From Catellatospora coxensis (lineage in GTDB: Bacteria > Actinomycetota > Actinomycetes > Mycobacteriales > Micromonosporaceae): 51,298 nucleotides of DNA. Position 1 is the first letter of the stretch, and each line of letters opens with the position of its first letter. Shown piece by piece: positions 38,338-49,197 of the stretch. The stretch is from positions 1 to 51,298 of the forward strand of contig NZ_BONI01000069.1 of the NCBI RefSeq assembly GCF_016862635.1, in the 5' to 3' direction. The notes under the pieces were generated by a model. It worked only from the letters and a program-made list of their open reading frames with translations. It had not been told where the DNA came from and did not search any database. A program made the position numbers and the translations under genes.

Positions 38338-39591
38338 TCACTTACCCAGCATTTCGGGATGGAAAGCCACGAAGTTCTCGACCGAGCCCGCCGCGACCGA
38401 GGCCAGGAACTGCCGGGAGTACATGTCCAGCTGCTCCCCCAGATACTGGTACTTCATCTTGGGCTTGGACTTCTTCTTCTTGTCGTCCTTCTTGTCGCCG
38501 TCCCCGCCGTCGTCGCCGTCATCCCCGCCGTCGTCGCCGTCGTCACCGCCACCGTCGTCGCCCTCGTCGTCGCCCTTGTCCTTGTCGACGACGTAACGGC
38601 CCACCCCGCCACCGGACAGCTTCACCATGTGCACGGTGCTCGGGCGCAGATCCTGCAGCGCGAACGCCCAGTCGATCACGCCGTGCCCGCGGCCGCTGAA
38701 GGTGAGCGACGAGCCCGCCGCCCGCAGCACGGTGTCCATCTGCAGCGGGTCGCCCAGCACGTCGTCGCTGAACGCCTTGGCGATCATCGCGCGGACCAGC
38801 TGCTGCTGGTGCCGCTGCCGGGCGTAGTCACCGCCGGTCACGTAACGCTGCCGGGCGTAGTCCAGCGCCTGCCAGCCCTTGAAGTGGCGCATGCCCGGCT
38901 CGTAGACCATCTGCTCGCCGACGTACCCGGTGCTGCTGTTGCCCCGGTCCCGGGGGTCGCCGTCGGGCTCCAGGTGAATCGAGGCGACCCGCTCGTCGAC
39001 CATCATGTCGATGCCGCCCAGGGCGTCGATGACGTCCTTGAACCCGCTGAAGTCGATGATCGCCCCCGCGTCGAACCGCGCGATCCCGGTGTACTGGCTG
39101 ACCGTCGCGGCCAGCAGCTCGAAGCCCTGGGCATGGTTGGCACGGCGGTCGCCGGGCACCATCGAGCCGAAGTACATCGCGTGCGCCAGCTTGTCGGCCG
39201 GGTTGCCGCCGTAGCCGGACTTGGCGAACGGCGGGATCGCCACCAGCAGGTCCCGGGGCAGCGAGAACAGGTAACCCCGGTCGAGGCCGGCGGGGATGTG
39301 CATGACCAGGACCGAGTCGGCCCGCGGGATCCAGAACGGGTCGTTGTGCCGCGGGTCGATGCCCGCCAGCAGGATGTTGAGCGGCCCCTTGATGTCCTCC
39401 GGCCGCGGCGGGGCCTGCCGGCCCGGCGTCTGGTCGCCGAAGAGGTCCTCGCTGTGGACGGCGCCCTCGTAGCGCGCGAGCACACGGTCCACGGTGACCA
39501 GGGACGCACCGCTCAGCATCATCAGTGCCGTACCCGCGAGCATGCTCCAGCGGGCCCAGCGCGCCGCGGCACGCCACTGTTTAGCCACCAT
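38338..39591 (-). CDS. LytR-CpsA-Psr (LCP) family cell-wall ligase
   Basis: LCP proteins attach wall polymers (teichoic acids, arabinogalactan, capsule) to peptidoglycan on the outer face of the membrane. This 417-residue protein has one membrane helix (about 12-34) and the LCP domain (about 75-330) with the lipid-phosphate residues in NILLAGIDPR, PRADSVLVMHIP, SLPRDLLVAIP and DYARQRYVTGGDYARQRHQQ. An unusual acidic/basic low-complexity insert (about 336-380) has Asp-Asp-Gly repeats followed by Lys-rich sequence before the last 35 residues. The ATG at 39591 has no clear ribosome site. The gene sits between atpD and atpC on the same strand, an unusual place. Confidence 0.87.
   Translation of the reverse strand: MVAKQWRAAARWARWSMLAGTALMMLSGASLVTVDRVLARYEGAVHSEDLFGDQTPGRQAPPRPEDIKGPLNILLAGIDPRHNDPFWIPRADSVLVMHIPAGLDRGYLFSLPRDLLVAIPPFAKSGYGGNPADKLAHAMYFGSMVPGDRRANHAQGFELLAATVSQYTGIARFDAGAIIDFSGFKDVIDALGGIDMMVDERVASIHLEPDGDPRDRGNSSTGYVGEQMVYEPGMRHFKGWQALDYARQRYVTGGDYARQRHQQQLVRAMIAKAFSDDVLGDPLQMDTVLRAAGSSLTFSGRGHGVIDWAFALQDLRPSTVHMVKLSGGGVGRYVVDKDKGDDEGDDGGGDDGDDGGDDGDDGGDGDKKDDKKKKSKPKMKYQYLGEQLDMYSRQFLASVAAGSVENFVAFHPEMLGK
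38461..38592. repeat. Low-complexity GTC/GCC repeat encoding the acidic LCP insert
   Basis: Short GTCGTCGCC-type units repeat over about 130 bp and encode Asp/Gly on the minus strand, followed by Lys. The tract is likely length-variable by slippage. Confidence 0.7.
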
Positions 39592-39641
39592 GATGTGGCT
39601 AACGAGGCAGATGCGGCCTTCGCTCTGCCGGGGTCCGACGC

Positions 39642-39679
39642 GAAGCGGCCCCTGTCCCGTTCGGGACAGGGGCCGCTTC
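39642..39679. terminator. Strong hairpin terminator after atpD
   Basis: GAAGCGGCCCCTGTCCC pairs perfectly (17 bp) with GGGACAGGGGCCGCTTC around GTTC. It is 14 bp past the atpD stop and before the LCP gene, so it should end the main ATP synthase transcript before atpC. Confidence 0.9.
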
Positions 39680-39692
39680 GTGCTCGCGGACC

Positions 39693-42055
<2,363 letters not shown>

Positions 42056-42057
42056 GA

Positions 42058-43692
42058 CTACTTCTTCTCGTCCACGATGCGGGTGACGGTCTCGGTGACC
42101 TCGGGGCCCTCGAGCGCGTCGGCCTCAGCCTCGTTGATCACGACGTTGTCCTCGGCCGGCAGGAAGCCCGCCTTGAACGACGTGATCGCCTTGTCGAGGT
42201 TCGCCACGACGTCGTCGTCCCAGGTGCCGCCGGCGATCGTCTTCAGCACGTCGCTGTGCGAGGCACGCAGGTGCTGCAGGAACTCGCCCTCGAAGCGGCG
42301 GACGTCCTTGACCGGGATGTCGTCGAGCTTGCCCTCGGTGCCGGTCCAGACCGAGACGACCTGCTCCTCGATCGGGTACGGCGAGTAGTTCTGCTGCTTG
42401 AGCAGCTCGACCAGGCGGGAGCCCTTCTCCAGCTGGGCGCGCGAGGCGCGGTCCAGGTCGGAGGCGAAGGCGGCGAACGCCTCCAGCTCACGGAACTGGG
42501 CCAGGTCCAGGCGCAGGCGGCCGGAGACCTTGCGCATCGGCTTGCCCTGCGCCGAGCCACCGACCCGGGAGACCGAGGTGCCGACGTTGATCGCCGGACG
42601 CACACCCGAGTTGAACAGGTTCTCCTCGAGGAAGATCTGCCCGTCGGTGATGGAGATGACGTTGGTCGGGATGAACGCCGAGATGTCGCCGGCCTTCGTC
42701 TCGATGATCGGCAGACCGGTCATCGAGCCCGCGCCCAGGTCGTCGGACAGCTTCGCGCAGCGCTCCAGCAGGCGGGAGTGCAGGTAGAAGACGTCACCCG
42801 GGTAGGCCTCACGGCCCGGCGGGCGGCGCAGCAGCAGCGACACGGCACGGTAGGCCTCGGCCTGCTTGCTCAGGTCGTCGAAGACGATCAGAACGTGCTT
42901 GCCGGCGTACATCCAGTGCTGGCCGATGGCCGAACCGGCGTACGGCGCCAGGTACTTGAAGCCGGCCGGGTCCGACGCCGGGGAGGCGACGATGGTGGTG
43001 TACTCCATCGCACCCGCGGCCTCCAGCGTGCCCTTGACGGACGCGATGGTGGACGCCTTCTGGCCGATGGCGACGTAGATGCAGCGGACCTGCTTCTTCG
43101 GGTCGCCGGTCTTCCAGTTGGCGCGCTGGTTGATGATCGCGTCCAGCGCGACCGAGGTCTTGCCGGTCTTGCGGTCACCGATGATCAGCTGGCGCTGGCC
43201 GCGGCCGATCGGGGTCATCGCGTCGATGGCCTTGATGCCGGTCTCGAGCGACTCGTGCACGCTCTTGCGGACCATCACGTTCGGAGCCTGCAGCTCCAGC
43301 TCGCGGAAGCCCTCGTTGTCGATCTCGCCCAGCCCGTCGATGGCGGCACCCAGCGGGTTCACCACGCGGCCCAGGAACTTGTCGCCGACCGGCACGGAGA
43401 GCACGCGGCCGGTGCGCTTGACCGGCTGCCCCTCCTCGATGCCCTCGAAGGCACCCAGGACGACGACACCGATCTCGCGGACGTCCAGGTTCAGCGCGAC
43501 ACCCAGGGTGCCGTCTTCGAACTCCAGCAGCTCGTTGGCCATGGTGGAGGGCAGACCCTCGACCTTGGCGATGCCGTCACCGGCCTCGGTGACGACGCCG
43601 ACCTCCTCGCGGGAGATCTCGGGCGCGTACGAGGAGACGAAACGCTCAAGCGCTCCACGGATCTCCTCGGACGAGATGGTCAGCTCGGCCAT
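42058..43692 (-). CDS. atpA: ATP synthase alpha subunit
   Basis: This is the non-catalytic F1 subunit, 544 residues. The P-loop is GDRKTGKTS (172-180). [20 protein letters not shown] and [31 protein letters not shown] are typical alpha signatures. The C-terminus has an extension of about 30 residues ([20 protein letters not shown]) beyond the E. coli length, as in other actinomycetes. It starts after a 118-bp spacer that can fold into nested hairpins. Confidence 0.98.
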   Translation of the reverse strand: MAELTISSEEIRGALERFVSSYAPEISREEVGVVTEAGDGIAKVEGLPSTMANELLEFEDGTLGVALNLDVREIGVVVLGAFEGIEEGQPVKRTGRVLSVPVGDKFLGRVVNPLGAAIDGLGEIDNEGFRELELQAPNVMVRKSVHESLETGIKAIDAMTPIGRGQRQLIIGDRKTGKTSVALDAIINQRANWKTGDPKKQVRCIYVAIGQKASTIASVKGTLEAAGAMEYTTIVASPASDPAGFKYLAPYAGSAIGQHWMYAGKHVLIVFDDLSKQAEAYRAVSLLLRRPPGREAYPGDVFYLHSRLLERCAKLSDDLGAGSMTGLPIIETKAGDISAFIPTNVISITDGQIFLEENLFNSGVRPAINVGTSVSRVGGSAQGKPMRKVSGRLRLDLAQFRELEAFAAFASDLDRASRAQLEKGSRLVELLKQQNYSPYPIEEQVVSVWTGTEGKLDDIPVKDVRRFEGEFLQHLRASHSDVLKTIAGGTWDDDVVANLDKAITSFKAGFLPAEDNVVINEAEADALEGPEVTETVTRIVDEKK

Positions 43693-43737
43693 CCTCAGCT
43701 TCCTATCGGTGTCGTGACTGTCAAGTCAGGTTCGGTA

Positions 43738-43802
43738 TCGGTTCAGGGGAACCCGGTGCCGGCGTGCCGCCGGAGCGGCGCACCGGGTCGGACCGGGTTC
43801 CG
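43738..43802. other. Nested inverted repeats between atpH and atpA
   Basis: GGGAACCCGGTG... and ...CACCGGGTCGGACCGGGTTCC allow alternative GC-rich stems in the 118-bp spacer. This could be an mRNA-processing or attenuation site; no gene is seen here. Confidence 0.4.
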
Positions 43803-43810
43803 GGCGCTCG

Positions 43811-44626
43811 CTAGGCGAACGCGTTGCGGACTGCGGCCAGCCGCCGTGCGATGGTGCCGTCGTAGAGGTCGCTGCCGACCTGCACGCTCAGCCCACCCAG
43901 CACCGCGGGGTCGACGGTTACCTTCACCGAGACCTGACGGCCGTAGATGGCGGACAGCGACGAGGCCAGGCGGGACTCCTCCGCCTCGGTCAGCGGCTGC
44001 GCGACCGTGACGTACGCGACCTGCGCCTCCCGGCGCTCGGCGGCCAGTTCGACCAGCCGGGTGATCGCGCCGCTGAACGAGCGGCCGCCGAAGCCCCGCA
44101 CGGCCAGCTCGGCCAGGCTCACCGTCACCGGCTTCGCCTTGCCCCGCAGCAGGCTCCCGACCAGCTCGGCCCGGCGCGCCACCGGCACGACGGTCTCGCC
44201 GATCGTGGCCGCCAGCTGCAGGTCGCCGTCGACGATCTGCCCGAAGCGGAACAGCTCGTCCTCGACCTCGCTGAGGTCGCCGGCCAGCTCCGCCGAGGCC
44301 AGCAGCGCGTCCGCGCCCAGGCGCTCGGTGCCGTCCAGCAGCTCCGACGCGGCCGACCAGCGGCCCGACGCCAGCACCTTGATCAGGTCAACGGTACCCT
44401 GGCCGACCTTGCCCGCCAGCAGGGTCGCGGCCAGCTCGGCCCGCTCCTCGCCAGAACGGGACGGGTCCGACAGCGCGCGGCGCAGCCGCGGCTCACGGCG
44501 CAGCAGGTCCGCGAAGCCGAGCAGCTCCTCGGCGATCACCGCCGTGTCGGCGGCACCCGCCGCCCGGGCGCTGGTCTCCAGCGCTGCCCGGGCCGCGGTG
44601 TACGACTCTCGGCTTGCCGCCTGCAT
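43811..44626 (-). CDS. atpH: ATP synthase delta subunit
   Basis: This peripheral-stalk subunit (271 residues) has the long actinobacterial form rather than the 177-residue E. coli form. The N-terminal helical domain (SRESYTAARAALETSARAAG) and the C-terminal region (VTVAQPLTEAEESRLASSLS, KVTVDPAVLGGLSVQVGSDL, YDGTIARRLAAVRNAF) are recognisable. The ATG at 44626 shares a base with the atpF stop; the preceding TTG is ignored. Confidence 0.95.
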   Translation of the reverse strand: MQAASRESYTAARAALETSARAAGAADTAVIAEELLGFADLLRREPRLRRALSDPSRSGEERAELAATLLAGKVGQGTVDLIKVLASGRWSAASELLDGTERLGADALLASAELAGDLSEVEDELFRFGQIVDGDLQLAATIGETVVPVARRAELVGSLLRGKAKPVTVSLAELAVRGFGGRSFSGAITRLVELAAERREAQVAYVTVAQPLTEAEESRLASSLSAIYGRQVSVKVTVDPAVLGGLSVQVGSDLYDGTIARRLAAVRNAFA

Positions 44627-45174
44627 CAACGGGCTCCGGCGGTCTCGAGCTCGGCGAGCGCGCGCTCGACCGTGCCACGGCGACGGGCCTCGTCCTCCAG
44701 CGACTCGCCAACGATCTTGCTGGCCAGGCTGACCGCCAGCGTGCCCATCTCGGCACGCAGCTCGCGGACGATGCTCGCCCGCTCGCCGGCCAGCTGGTCG
44801 CGACCGGCCGCGATGATGCGGTCGGACTCCTCGCGAGCCTTGGCCAGCACGTCGGTGCGGATGCCCTCGGCGTCGGCACGGGCCTCGTCACGGATGCGCG
44901 CGGCCTCCGTGCGAGCCTCGGCCAGCTGCGCCTTGTACTGCGACAGCAGGGCCGCGGCCTCGGCCTGAGCCTTCTCCGCCTTGACGAGCCCGCCCTCGAT
45001 GGCCTCGACGCGCTGCTGGAACATGCTCTCCATACGCGGGAACACGAACTTGGTCAGCACGAACAGCAGGACGCCGAAGGCGATGAGGCCGACGATCACC
45101 TCGGCCAGCGGCACGCCGAGCACGTTGTAGCCGTGCTCCGCGGGCGCGCCTGGCGCCTCTTGTGCGATGTACAT
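44626..45174 (-). CDS. atpF: ATP synthase b subunit
   Basis: This is the stator stalk subunit, 182 residues. One N-terminal membrane helix (VIVGLIAFGVLLFVLTKFV, about 26-44) is followed by a long charged helix for dimerisation (AEKAQAEAAALLSQYKAQLA, EARTEAARIRDEARADAEGI). The ATG at 45174 follows GGGGAGTGACC. It is preceded by a perfect hairpin in the atpE-atpF spacer. Confidence 0.96.
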   Translation of the reverse strand: MYIAQEAPGAPAEHGYNVLGVPLAEVIVGLIAFGVLLFVLTKFVFPRMESMFQQRVEAIEGGLVKAEKAQAEAAALLSQYKAQLAEARTEAARIRDEARADAEGIRTDVLAKAREESDRIIAAGRDQLAGERASIVRELRAEMGTLAVSLASKIVGESLEDEARRRGTVERALAELETAGAR

Positions 45175-45191
45175 AGGTCACTCCCCTTCGG

Positions 45192-45221
45192 CGGTGACCG
45201 GTCGTCGCGGACCGGTCACCG
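45192..45221. other. Perfect hairpin in the atpE-atpF spacer
   Basis: CGGTGACCGGTC pairs with GACCGGTCACCG around GTCGCG, 27 bp after the atpE stop. It may protect the atpE message 3' end and help make more c subunit than the other subunits. Confidence 0.65.
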
Positions 45222-45247
45222 GATCGTCTCGGCGCTCGGGACCCGGC

Positions 45248-45454
45248 TTAGCTGAGGGCGAACGCGAGAACCAGGCCCAGCAGGGCCAGCGCCTCGACGA
45301 CCGCGAAGCCCATGAACATGTAGGTGCGGGTCAGGCCGGCGCTCTCGGGCTGACGGGCGGTCGCCTGGATGTAGGCGGCGAAGACCAGACCCACGCCGAT
45401 ACCCGGGCCGAGGGCGGCGATGCCGTAGCCGATGACGTTAAGGCTGCCGGTCAT
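45248..45454 (-). CDS. atpE: ATP synthase c subunit
   Basis: This is the proton-carrying ring subunit, 68 residues. Two membrane helices flank the polar RQPE loop (34-37), and the essential carboxylate is Glu54 in AVVEALALLGLVLAF. The glycine motif GPGIGVG lies in helix 1. The start at 45454 is clear from AGGAGG seven bases upstream; the longer open frame has no support. Confidence 0.97.
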   Translation of the reverse strand: MTGSLNVIGYGIAALGPGIGVGLVFAAYIQATARQPESAGLTRTYMFMGFAVVEALALLGLVLAFALS

Positions 45455-45589
45455 GTTGGTTTCCTCCTGAGTTCGACGCGTGTCGGTCACGCGCACGTTT
45501 TTGTTTACAGGTATGAGCGATCTTCAGTTGTGGATCGAGAAGCCAGGGGTGTCGCGCCGGGCGGGCGCGAATACTCGGTTGCCGGGAAC

Positions 45590-46390
45590 TCAGTGCTCTT
45601 CGGAGATCGAGCTCTGGAAGTAGGTCGCCGACAGCAGGGTGAAGACGTACGCCTGCAGGCTGAGGATGAACAGCTCGAACAGGGTCATGATGATCGCGAA
45701 GGCCCAGCTGCCCAGCGCGGCCGGCTTCAGCAGCAGCGGACCCGCGTTCCACAGCGCCACACCGCCGAGGGTGAACACCAGCAGGATCATGTGACCCGCG
45801 AACATGTTCGCGAAGAGACGGACGGCGAGCGTGATCGGCCGGAGCACCAGGTTCGAGATGAACTCGATCGGGATCAGGATCGGCTGGACCAGCCACGGCA
45901 CGCCCGGCTGCACGCAGGCGTGCTTCAGGTAACCGAAGAAGCCGTGCTTCTTGACGCCCAGGCCGATGTAGATGAACCAGGTCAGCACGGCGAGCACGGC
46001 CGGGAAGGCCAGGTGCGAGTTGGGGGAGATCTGCGCGAACGGCACGATGCTCCACAGGTTCGTCACGAAGACGAAGCAGAAGATGGTCGCCAGGTACGGC
46101 GCGAAGCGCACGCCCTGCGGACCGATGATGTCGGTGGCGATGTTGTTGCGCACCACGCCGTACACCGACTCGGCGAGCCACTGCTTCTTGCTCGGCACCA
46201 GCGTGGGGTTGCGGTACGTCACGAGGAAGAAGACGATGACGATGGCGACGGCGATCCAGACCAGCAGCGTCAGCTTCGTGAAGGCGTGCCCCCAGGGGCT
46301 GCCCTCGAGCGACGGGATGAGGGTCTTGTAGTCGAAGACTTCCGGCCCAGGGGGAAACTCCGAGGCAAGGAAACCCGGCTGCGTAATCAA
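45590..46390 (-). CDS. atpB: ATP synthase a subunit
   Basis: This 266-residue membrane subunit forms the proton half-channels. Helix motifs include ISNLVLRPITLAVRLFANMFAGH with the essential arginine, and the C-terminal FELFILSLQAYVFTLLSATY. The start codon appears to be TTG at 46390, with GGAGG eight bases upstream; no in-frame ATG is placed better. A 135-bp spacer precedes atpE and holds no gene. Confidence 0.95.
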   Translation of the reverse strand: MITQPGFLASEFPPGPEVFDYKTLIPSLEGSPWGHAFTKLTLLVWIAVAIVIVFFLVTYRNPTLVPSKKQWLAESVYGVVRNNIATDIIGPQGVRFAPYLATIFCFVFVTNLWSIVPFAQISPNSHLAFPAVLAVLTWFIYIGLGVKKHGFFGYLKHACVQPGVPWLVQPILIPIEFISNLVLRPITLAVRLFANMFAGHMILLVFTLGGVALWNAGPLLLKPAALGSWAFAIIMTLFELFILSLQAYVFTLLSATYFQSSISEEH

Positions 46391-46418
46391 CCTGTCATCC
46401 TCCGTCGATCGGGCACGG

Positions 46419-46634
46419 TCACCCGTCCAGTCTTTTCACGGTCAGATAGACCCCGGCGGCCGCGCCGCCGATCAAACCGATCAACAGCCCGACGTTGGGG
46501 AGTCCCAGCCACTTATCGATGAGCCACCCGACCCCTCCCCAGACCAGCATTCCGCCGAGGAGATACCCGATGGCCGCCCAACCCGCATCGGCGCCCTCTG
46601 CGTGAGGGCGCTTCGGAGGCTGGTCATCGGCCAT
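46419..46634 (-). CDS. AtpZ/AtpI-like small membrane protein
   Basis: This 71-residue protein has two predicted helices (AAIGYLLGGMLVWGGVGWLI, about 19-38; VGLLIGLIGGAAAGVYLTV, about 47-65) and the family-typical GWLIDKWLGLPN between them. Such proteins help assemble the c-ring or supply magnesium to ATP synthase. The ATG at 46634 lacks a ribosome site but has TATTGT 10 bases upstream, suggesting a leaderless start of the atp operon. Confidence 0.85.
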   Translation of the reverse strand: MADDQPPKRPHAEGADAGWAAIGYLLGGMLVWGGVGWLIDKWLGLPNVGLLIGLIGGAAAGVYLTVKRLDG

Positions 46635-46696
46635 GACGCGGCGAACAATATCAGCCACCCCCTGCAGCGGACGACGCACCCCCCGTACGCGAGCGA

Positions 46697-46725
46697 TGTT
46701 CATCACCAGGTCGACCGCAGGTCAA
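46697..46725 (-). promoter_or_regulatory. Possible promoter of the ATP synthase operon
   Basis: On the minus strand TTGACC is followed by 17 bases and TGAACA, about 60 bp before the atpZ-like start. The -10 match is weak. Confidence 0.35.
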
Positions 46726-46816
46726 CTTCCGCAAGGATGAGATCGATGTTGATTTAACCGCGCCGAACCGCTGAGATGGAGACAACCCTTCCGTTCTCCC
46801 CCACGGCGGTGCGGCG

Positions 46817-47275
46817 ATGCGCAAGCTCACGATACCTGTAGTTTTCGTACTGCTCACAGCATTGAGCAGCGGTTGTGAGCCGCGCGGCAACGATGACACC
46901 GAATCGACCAAGCCGGTGCACTGCACGGTCATCGTCGATGGTCCGAAGGCCGACGAGGACCGGGACAACTTCGCCGGCCGCGTCCGCTATCGATGCGCCA
47001 CCCCCGGCGCCGAGAAGCTCACCTTGAAGATCAAACTCGAGCGCCGCGACGGTGACGTATGGCGCAGTGTGGCCTCCCGCACACACACCCTCAAGGGCAA
47101 GCAGACCTACGCCGCCGAGCTCAAATACCAGTCCAAGGACCTGAGCCTCACCTGCCGCTCCGGCACCTTCCGCACCGTGGTCGACTGGTCCCGCACCTCC
47201 CGCAAAGACACCGAAGGCGACAACCTCATCTCCGGCGCGGTGAAGGACCCCTGCCGCCCACCCATCTTCGGCTAG
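46817..47275 (+). CDS. Small lipoprotein on the opposite strand inside the atp region
   Basis: This 152-residue protein has a lipoprotein signal peptide: basic start MRK, hydrophobic PVVFVLLTAL and lipobox LSSGC with Cys20. The mature part is small, charged and probably beta-rich (HCTVIVDGPKADEDRDNFAG, LTLKIKLERRDGDVWRSVAS, DLSLTCRSGTFRTVVDW). It has four further cysteines that could make disulfides. I do not recognise a family. It is transcribed against the ATP synthase genes, between the atpI-like and atpZ-like genes, and so separates genes that are normally adjacent. A family B palindrome lies just after its stop. Confidence 0.75.
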   Translation: MRKLTIPVVFVLLTALSSGCEPRGNDDTESTKPVHCTVIVDGPKADEDRDNFAGRVRYRCATPGAEKLTLKIKLERRDGDVWRSVASRTHTLKGKQTYAAELKYQSKDLSLTCRSGTFRTVVDWSRTSRKDTEGDNLISGAVKDPCRPPIFG

Positions 47276-47306
47276 CCCGCGCCCCGGCGCACCGGCGCAC
47301 CGGCGG

Positions 47307-47367
47307 GTTGATCATGAACTTATGGCACGGCTCGACGGCGTGTCGGCGGCACAGGTTCCTGATCGAC
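47307..47367. repeat. Palindromic element, family B copy 2
   Basis: GTTGATCATGAACTTATGGC opens the element and GTTCCTGATCGAC closes it. It is identical to copy 1 for most of its first 40 bp. The right end reaches the stop codon of the atpI-like gene. Confidence 0.85.
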
Positions 47368-47768
47368 TACTTCTCGGGCTCGTCGATGTACGGGATCTTG
47401 GCGTGCCAGAGCCACCAGCCGTGGCCGATGGTCCACGCGATCGCGGCGATGCCGATGCCGATCGCCATCGGCTTGAGGCCGGCCCAGCCCGACTTGGCGA
47501 TCACGGCGAGCACCAGGAACAGCACGGTGAACTTGACGCCGTACATCAGCAGGCCGACCGACAGCACCATCTTCGGGTTGATCGAGTCCGCCCAGGCGAT
47601 CACGAAACTGGACAGCAGGTAGCTGACGCAGACCAGGACCACACCCGCCAGCACGCCGACCGCGGCCGCCGCGCCGACGGCGAGGTACGCCACCAGCGGC
47701 GCCACCACGGCCACCGCCGCGGTCACACCGAGCATGAACGGCAGGAACTTCAGCCGCTTACCGAGCAT
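47367..47768 (-). CDS. AtpI-like membrane protein
   Basis: This 133-residue protein has four predicted membrane helices (FLPFMLGVTAAVAVVAPLVA, AVGVLAGVVLVCVSYLLSSF, VLSVGLLMYGVKFTVLFLVL, PMAIGIGIAAIAWTIGHGWW) and a polar C-terminus IPYIDEPEK. The layout and position upstream of the ATP synthase genes match the actinobacterial AtpI-like proteins. I choose the ATG at 47768; a GTG directly before it is equally possible. Family B palindromes lie at both ends in opposite orientation. Confidence 0.8.
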   Translation of the reverse strand: MLGKRLKFLPFMLGVTAAVAVVAPLVAYLAVGAAAAVGVLAGVVLVCVSYLLSSFVIAWADSINPKMVLSVGLLMYGVKFTVLFLVLAVIAKSGWAGLKPMAIGIGIAAIAWTIGHGWWLWHAKIPYIDEPEK

Positions 47769-47783
47769 CACGCCTCAAGGTCA

Positions 47784-47839
47784 TCAGGTTGTTGTGCCAA
47801 CGACACGCCGACCAACCGTGCCATAGGTTCATGATCAAC
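47784..47839. repeat. Palindromic element, family B copy 3 (inverted, degenerate)
   Basis: On the reverse strand this reads GGTTGATCATGAACCTATGG followed by CACGGTTGGTCGGCGTGTCG. The other arm has decayed. It is opposite in orientation to copy 2 and lies just upstream of the atpI-like gene. Confidence 0.75.
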
Positions 47840-47860
47840 CAGGCGGGGGCGTGGGGTGGG

Positions 47861-48460
47861 TCACGCTGGGGGGAGGAGGACGGTCGTGAGGGGGTGGACG
47901 GTGGACTGGATCTCGTCGGCCACGCGGGCGAAGACCTGGTCGCCGCGGCCCCAGGGGTCGTCGAGGTCGTCCTTGGCCTGGGCGGGTTCGCCGTTGCGGG
48001 CGGTGGCGACGGCGGCGACCAGGGCTACGCCGCGGGTGTAGACCGCATCGGGGGTGCGGTCGGCGCCGGGCAGCGTCGACTGGTCCACCGAGGGCAGGAG
48101 GCGGCCGAACTCGCCGAGCACGAAGGTGCGGTCGGCGGCGTCGGGGCGCAGCGCGACGACGTAGTCGTACTGGTCGGCGGTGGCGGTGAGGATCAGGTCG
48201 GCCGACTCGATGTGCTCGGCGCGCAGCTTGCGGGCGCTGAAGTCGTCCGGCGAGCCGCCACGCGAGCGCACCTGGCGGGCCGCGGGCGGGTTCATCTCCT
48301 CGCCCTCGTGCCAGCCGCCGGTACCCGCGGAGTGCGAGAGCACCAGGTCGGCGCCGACGGGGCCGGCCTGCTCGGTGACCGCCAGCGCCAGCAGGCGCTC
48401 GGCCATCGGCGAGCGGCAGATGTTGCCCATGCAGACGTGCAGGACCGTGAACGGGGCCAT
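47861..48460 (-). CDS. Low-molecular-weight protein tyrosine phosphatase
   Basis: This 199-residue phosphatase has the P-loop CMGNICRS (Cys10 to Arg16) at the N-terminus and the general-acid aspartate probably in DDPWGRGD near residue 170. It would remove phosphate from tyrosine residues of proteins, or act on related arsenate/phosphoesters. It is about 40 residues longer than the classical 150-residue enzymes, because of the segment around LGEFGRLLPSVDQSTLPGAD. The ATG shares a base with the Sua5/TsaC stop and has GGAGGAG before it, so the two are co-translated. Confidence 0.87.
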   Translation of the reverse strand: MAPFTVLHVCMGNICRSPMAERLLALAVTEQAGPVGADLVLSHSAGTGGWHEGEEMNPPAARQVRSRGGSPDDFSARKLRAEHIESADLILTATADQYDYVVALRPDAADRTFVLGEFGRLLPSVDQSTLPGADRTPDAVYTRGVALVAAVATARNGEPAQAKDDLDDPWGRGDQVFARVADEIQSTVHPLTTVLLPPA

Positions 48461-49128
48461 CACGACTCCTCCGGACCCTGGATGTCGGTGGCGACCTCGC
48501 GCAGCTGGTCGAGGCTGATCGCCCCGGCGCGCAGCACCCGCGGGCGCTCGCCGGTCACGTCCACGATGGTCGACGGGACCGGGCTGGGGCACTCCCCCGC
48601 CTCCAGGTACACGCTGACCTTGTAGCTGAGCTGGTCACGGGCCTGCTCGGCGGTGAGCGCCGCGGGCTGGCCGGTGAGGTTCGCCGAGGAGACGGCCATC
48701 GGGCCGGTCTTGCGCAGCACCTCCAGCGCGACGGGGTGCAGCGGCATGCGTACGGCCACCGTGCCGCCCGTCTCGCCGAGGTCCCACTGCAGGCTCGGCG
48801 CCTGCTCGACGACGATGGTCAGCGCGCCCGGCCAGAAGGCCTCGACCAGGTCGCGGGCCACCGACGGCAGCCGCATCACCAGTCCGTCGAGGGTGTGCCG
48901 GGAGCCGACCAGCACCGGCGGCGGCATGTGCCGACCCCGCCCCTTGGCGCTGAGCAGGTTGGTCACCGCCCACGGCTTGAAGGCGTCGGCGCCGATGCCG
49001 TACACCGTGTCGGTGGGCAGGACCACAAGGTCGCCACTGGATACGGCGTCGATCGCGGCCTGGATCCCGCGGTCCCGTTCGACGACGTTGCGGCAGTCGT
49101 AGAGCCTCACGAGGAGCCAGTCTGTCAT
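48460..49128 (-). CDS. L-threonylcarbamoyladenylate synthase (Sua5/TsaC/YwlC)
   Basis: This YrdC-domain enzyme (222 residues) makes threonylcarbamoyl-AMP from threonine, bicarbonate and ATP for t6A modification of tRNAs that read ANN codons. LPTDTVYGIGADAF, KGRGRHMPPPVLV, WPGALTIVV, VAVRMPLHP and VSSANLTGQPA are characteristic. The start is either ATG 49128 or GTG 49110 (RLYDCR); neither has a good ribosome site. It lies in the usual actinobacterial order prmC, sua5, then the atp region. Confidence 0.92.
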   Translation of the reverse strand: MTDWLLVRLYDCRNVVERDRGIQAAIDAVSSGDLVVLPTDTVYGIGADAFKPWAVTNLLSAKGRGRHMPPPVLVGSRHTLDGLVMRLPSVARDLVEAFWPGALTIVVEQAPSLQWDLGETGGTVAVRMPLHPVALEVLRKTGPMAVSSANLTGQPAALTAEQARDQLSYKVSVYLEAGECPSPVPSTIVDVTGERPRVLRAGAISLDQLREVATDIQGPEES

Positions 49129-49197
49129 GCGCTGTTCGCATACGGCACACACGCCTCCCACCCACCGGACAGCAGATCCGCCATCAGGAGCCGTTAA

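Noticed and set aside
42256-44010. 584-codon plus-strand frame opposite atpA and atpH
   Set aside because: The opposite strand encodes unmistakable ATP synthase subunits; this frame shows only compositional sequence.
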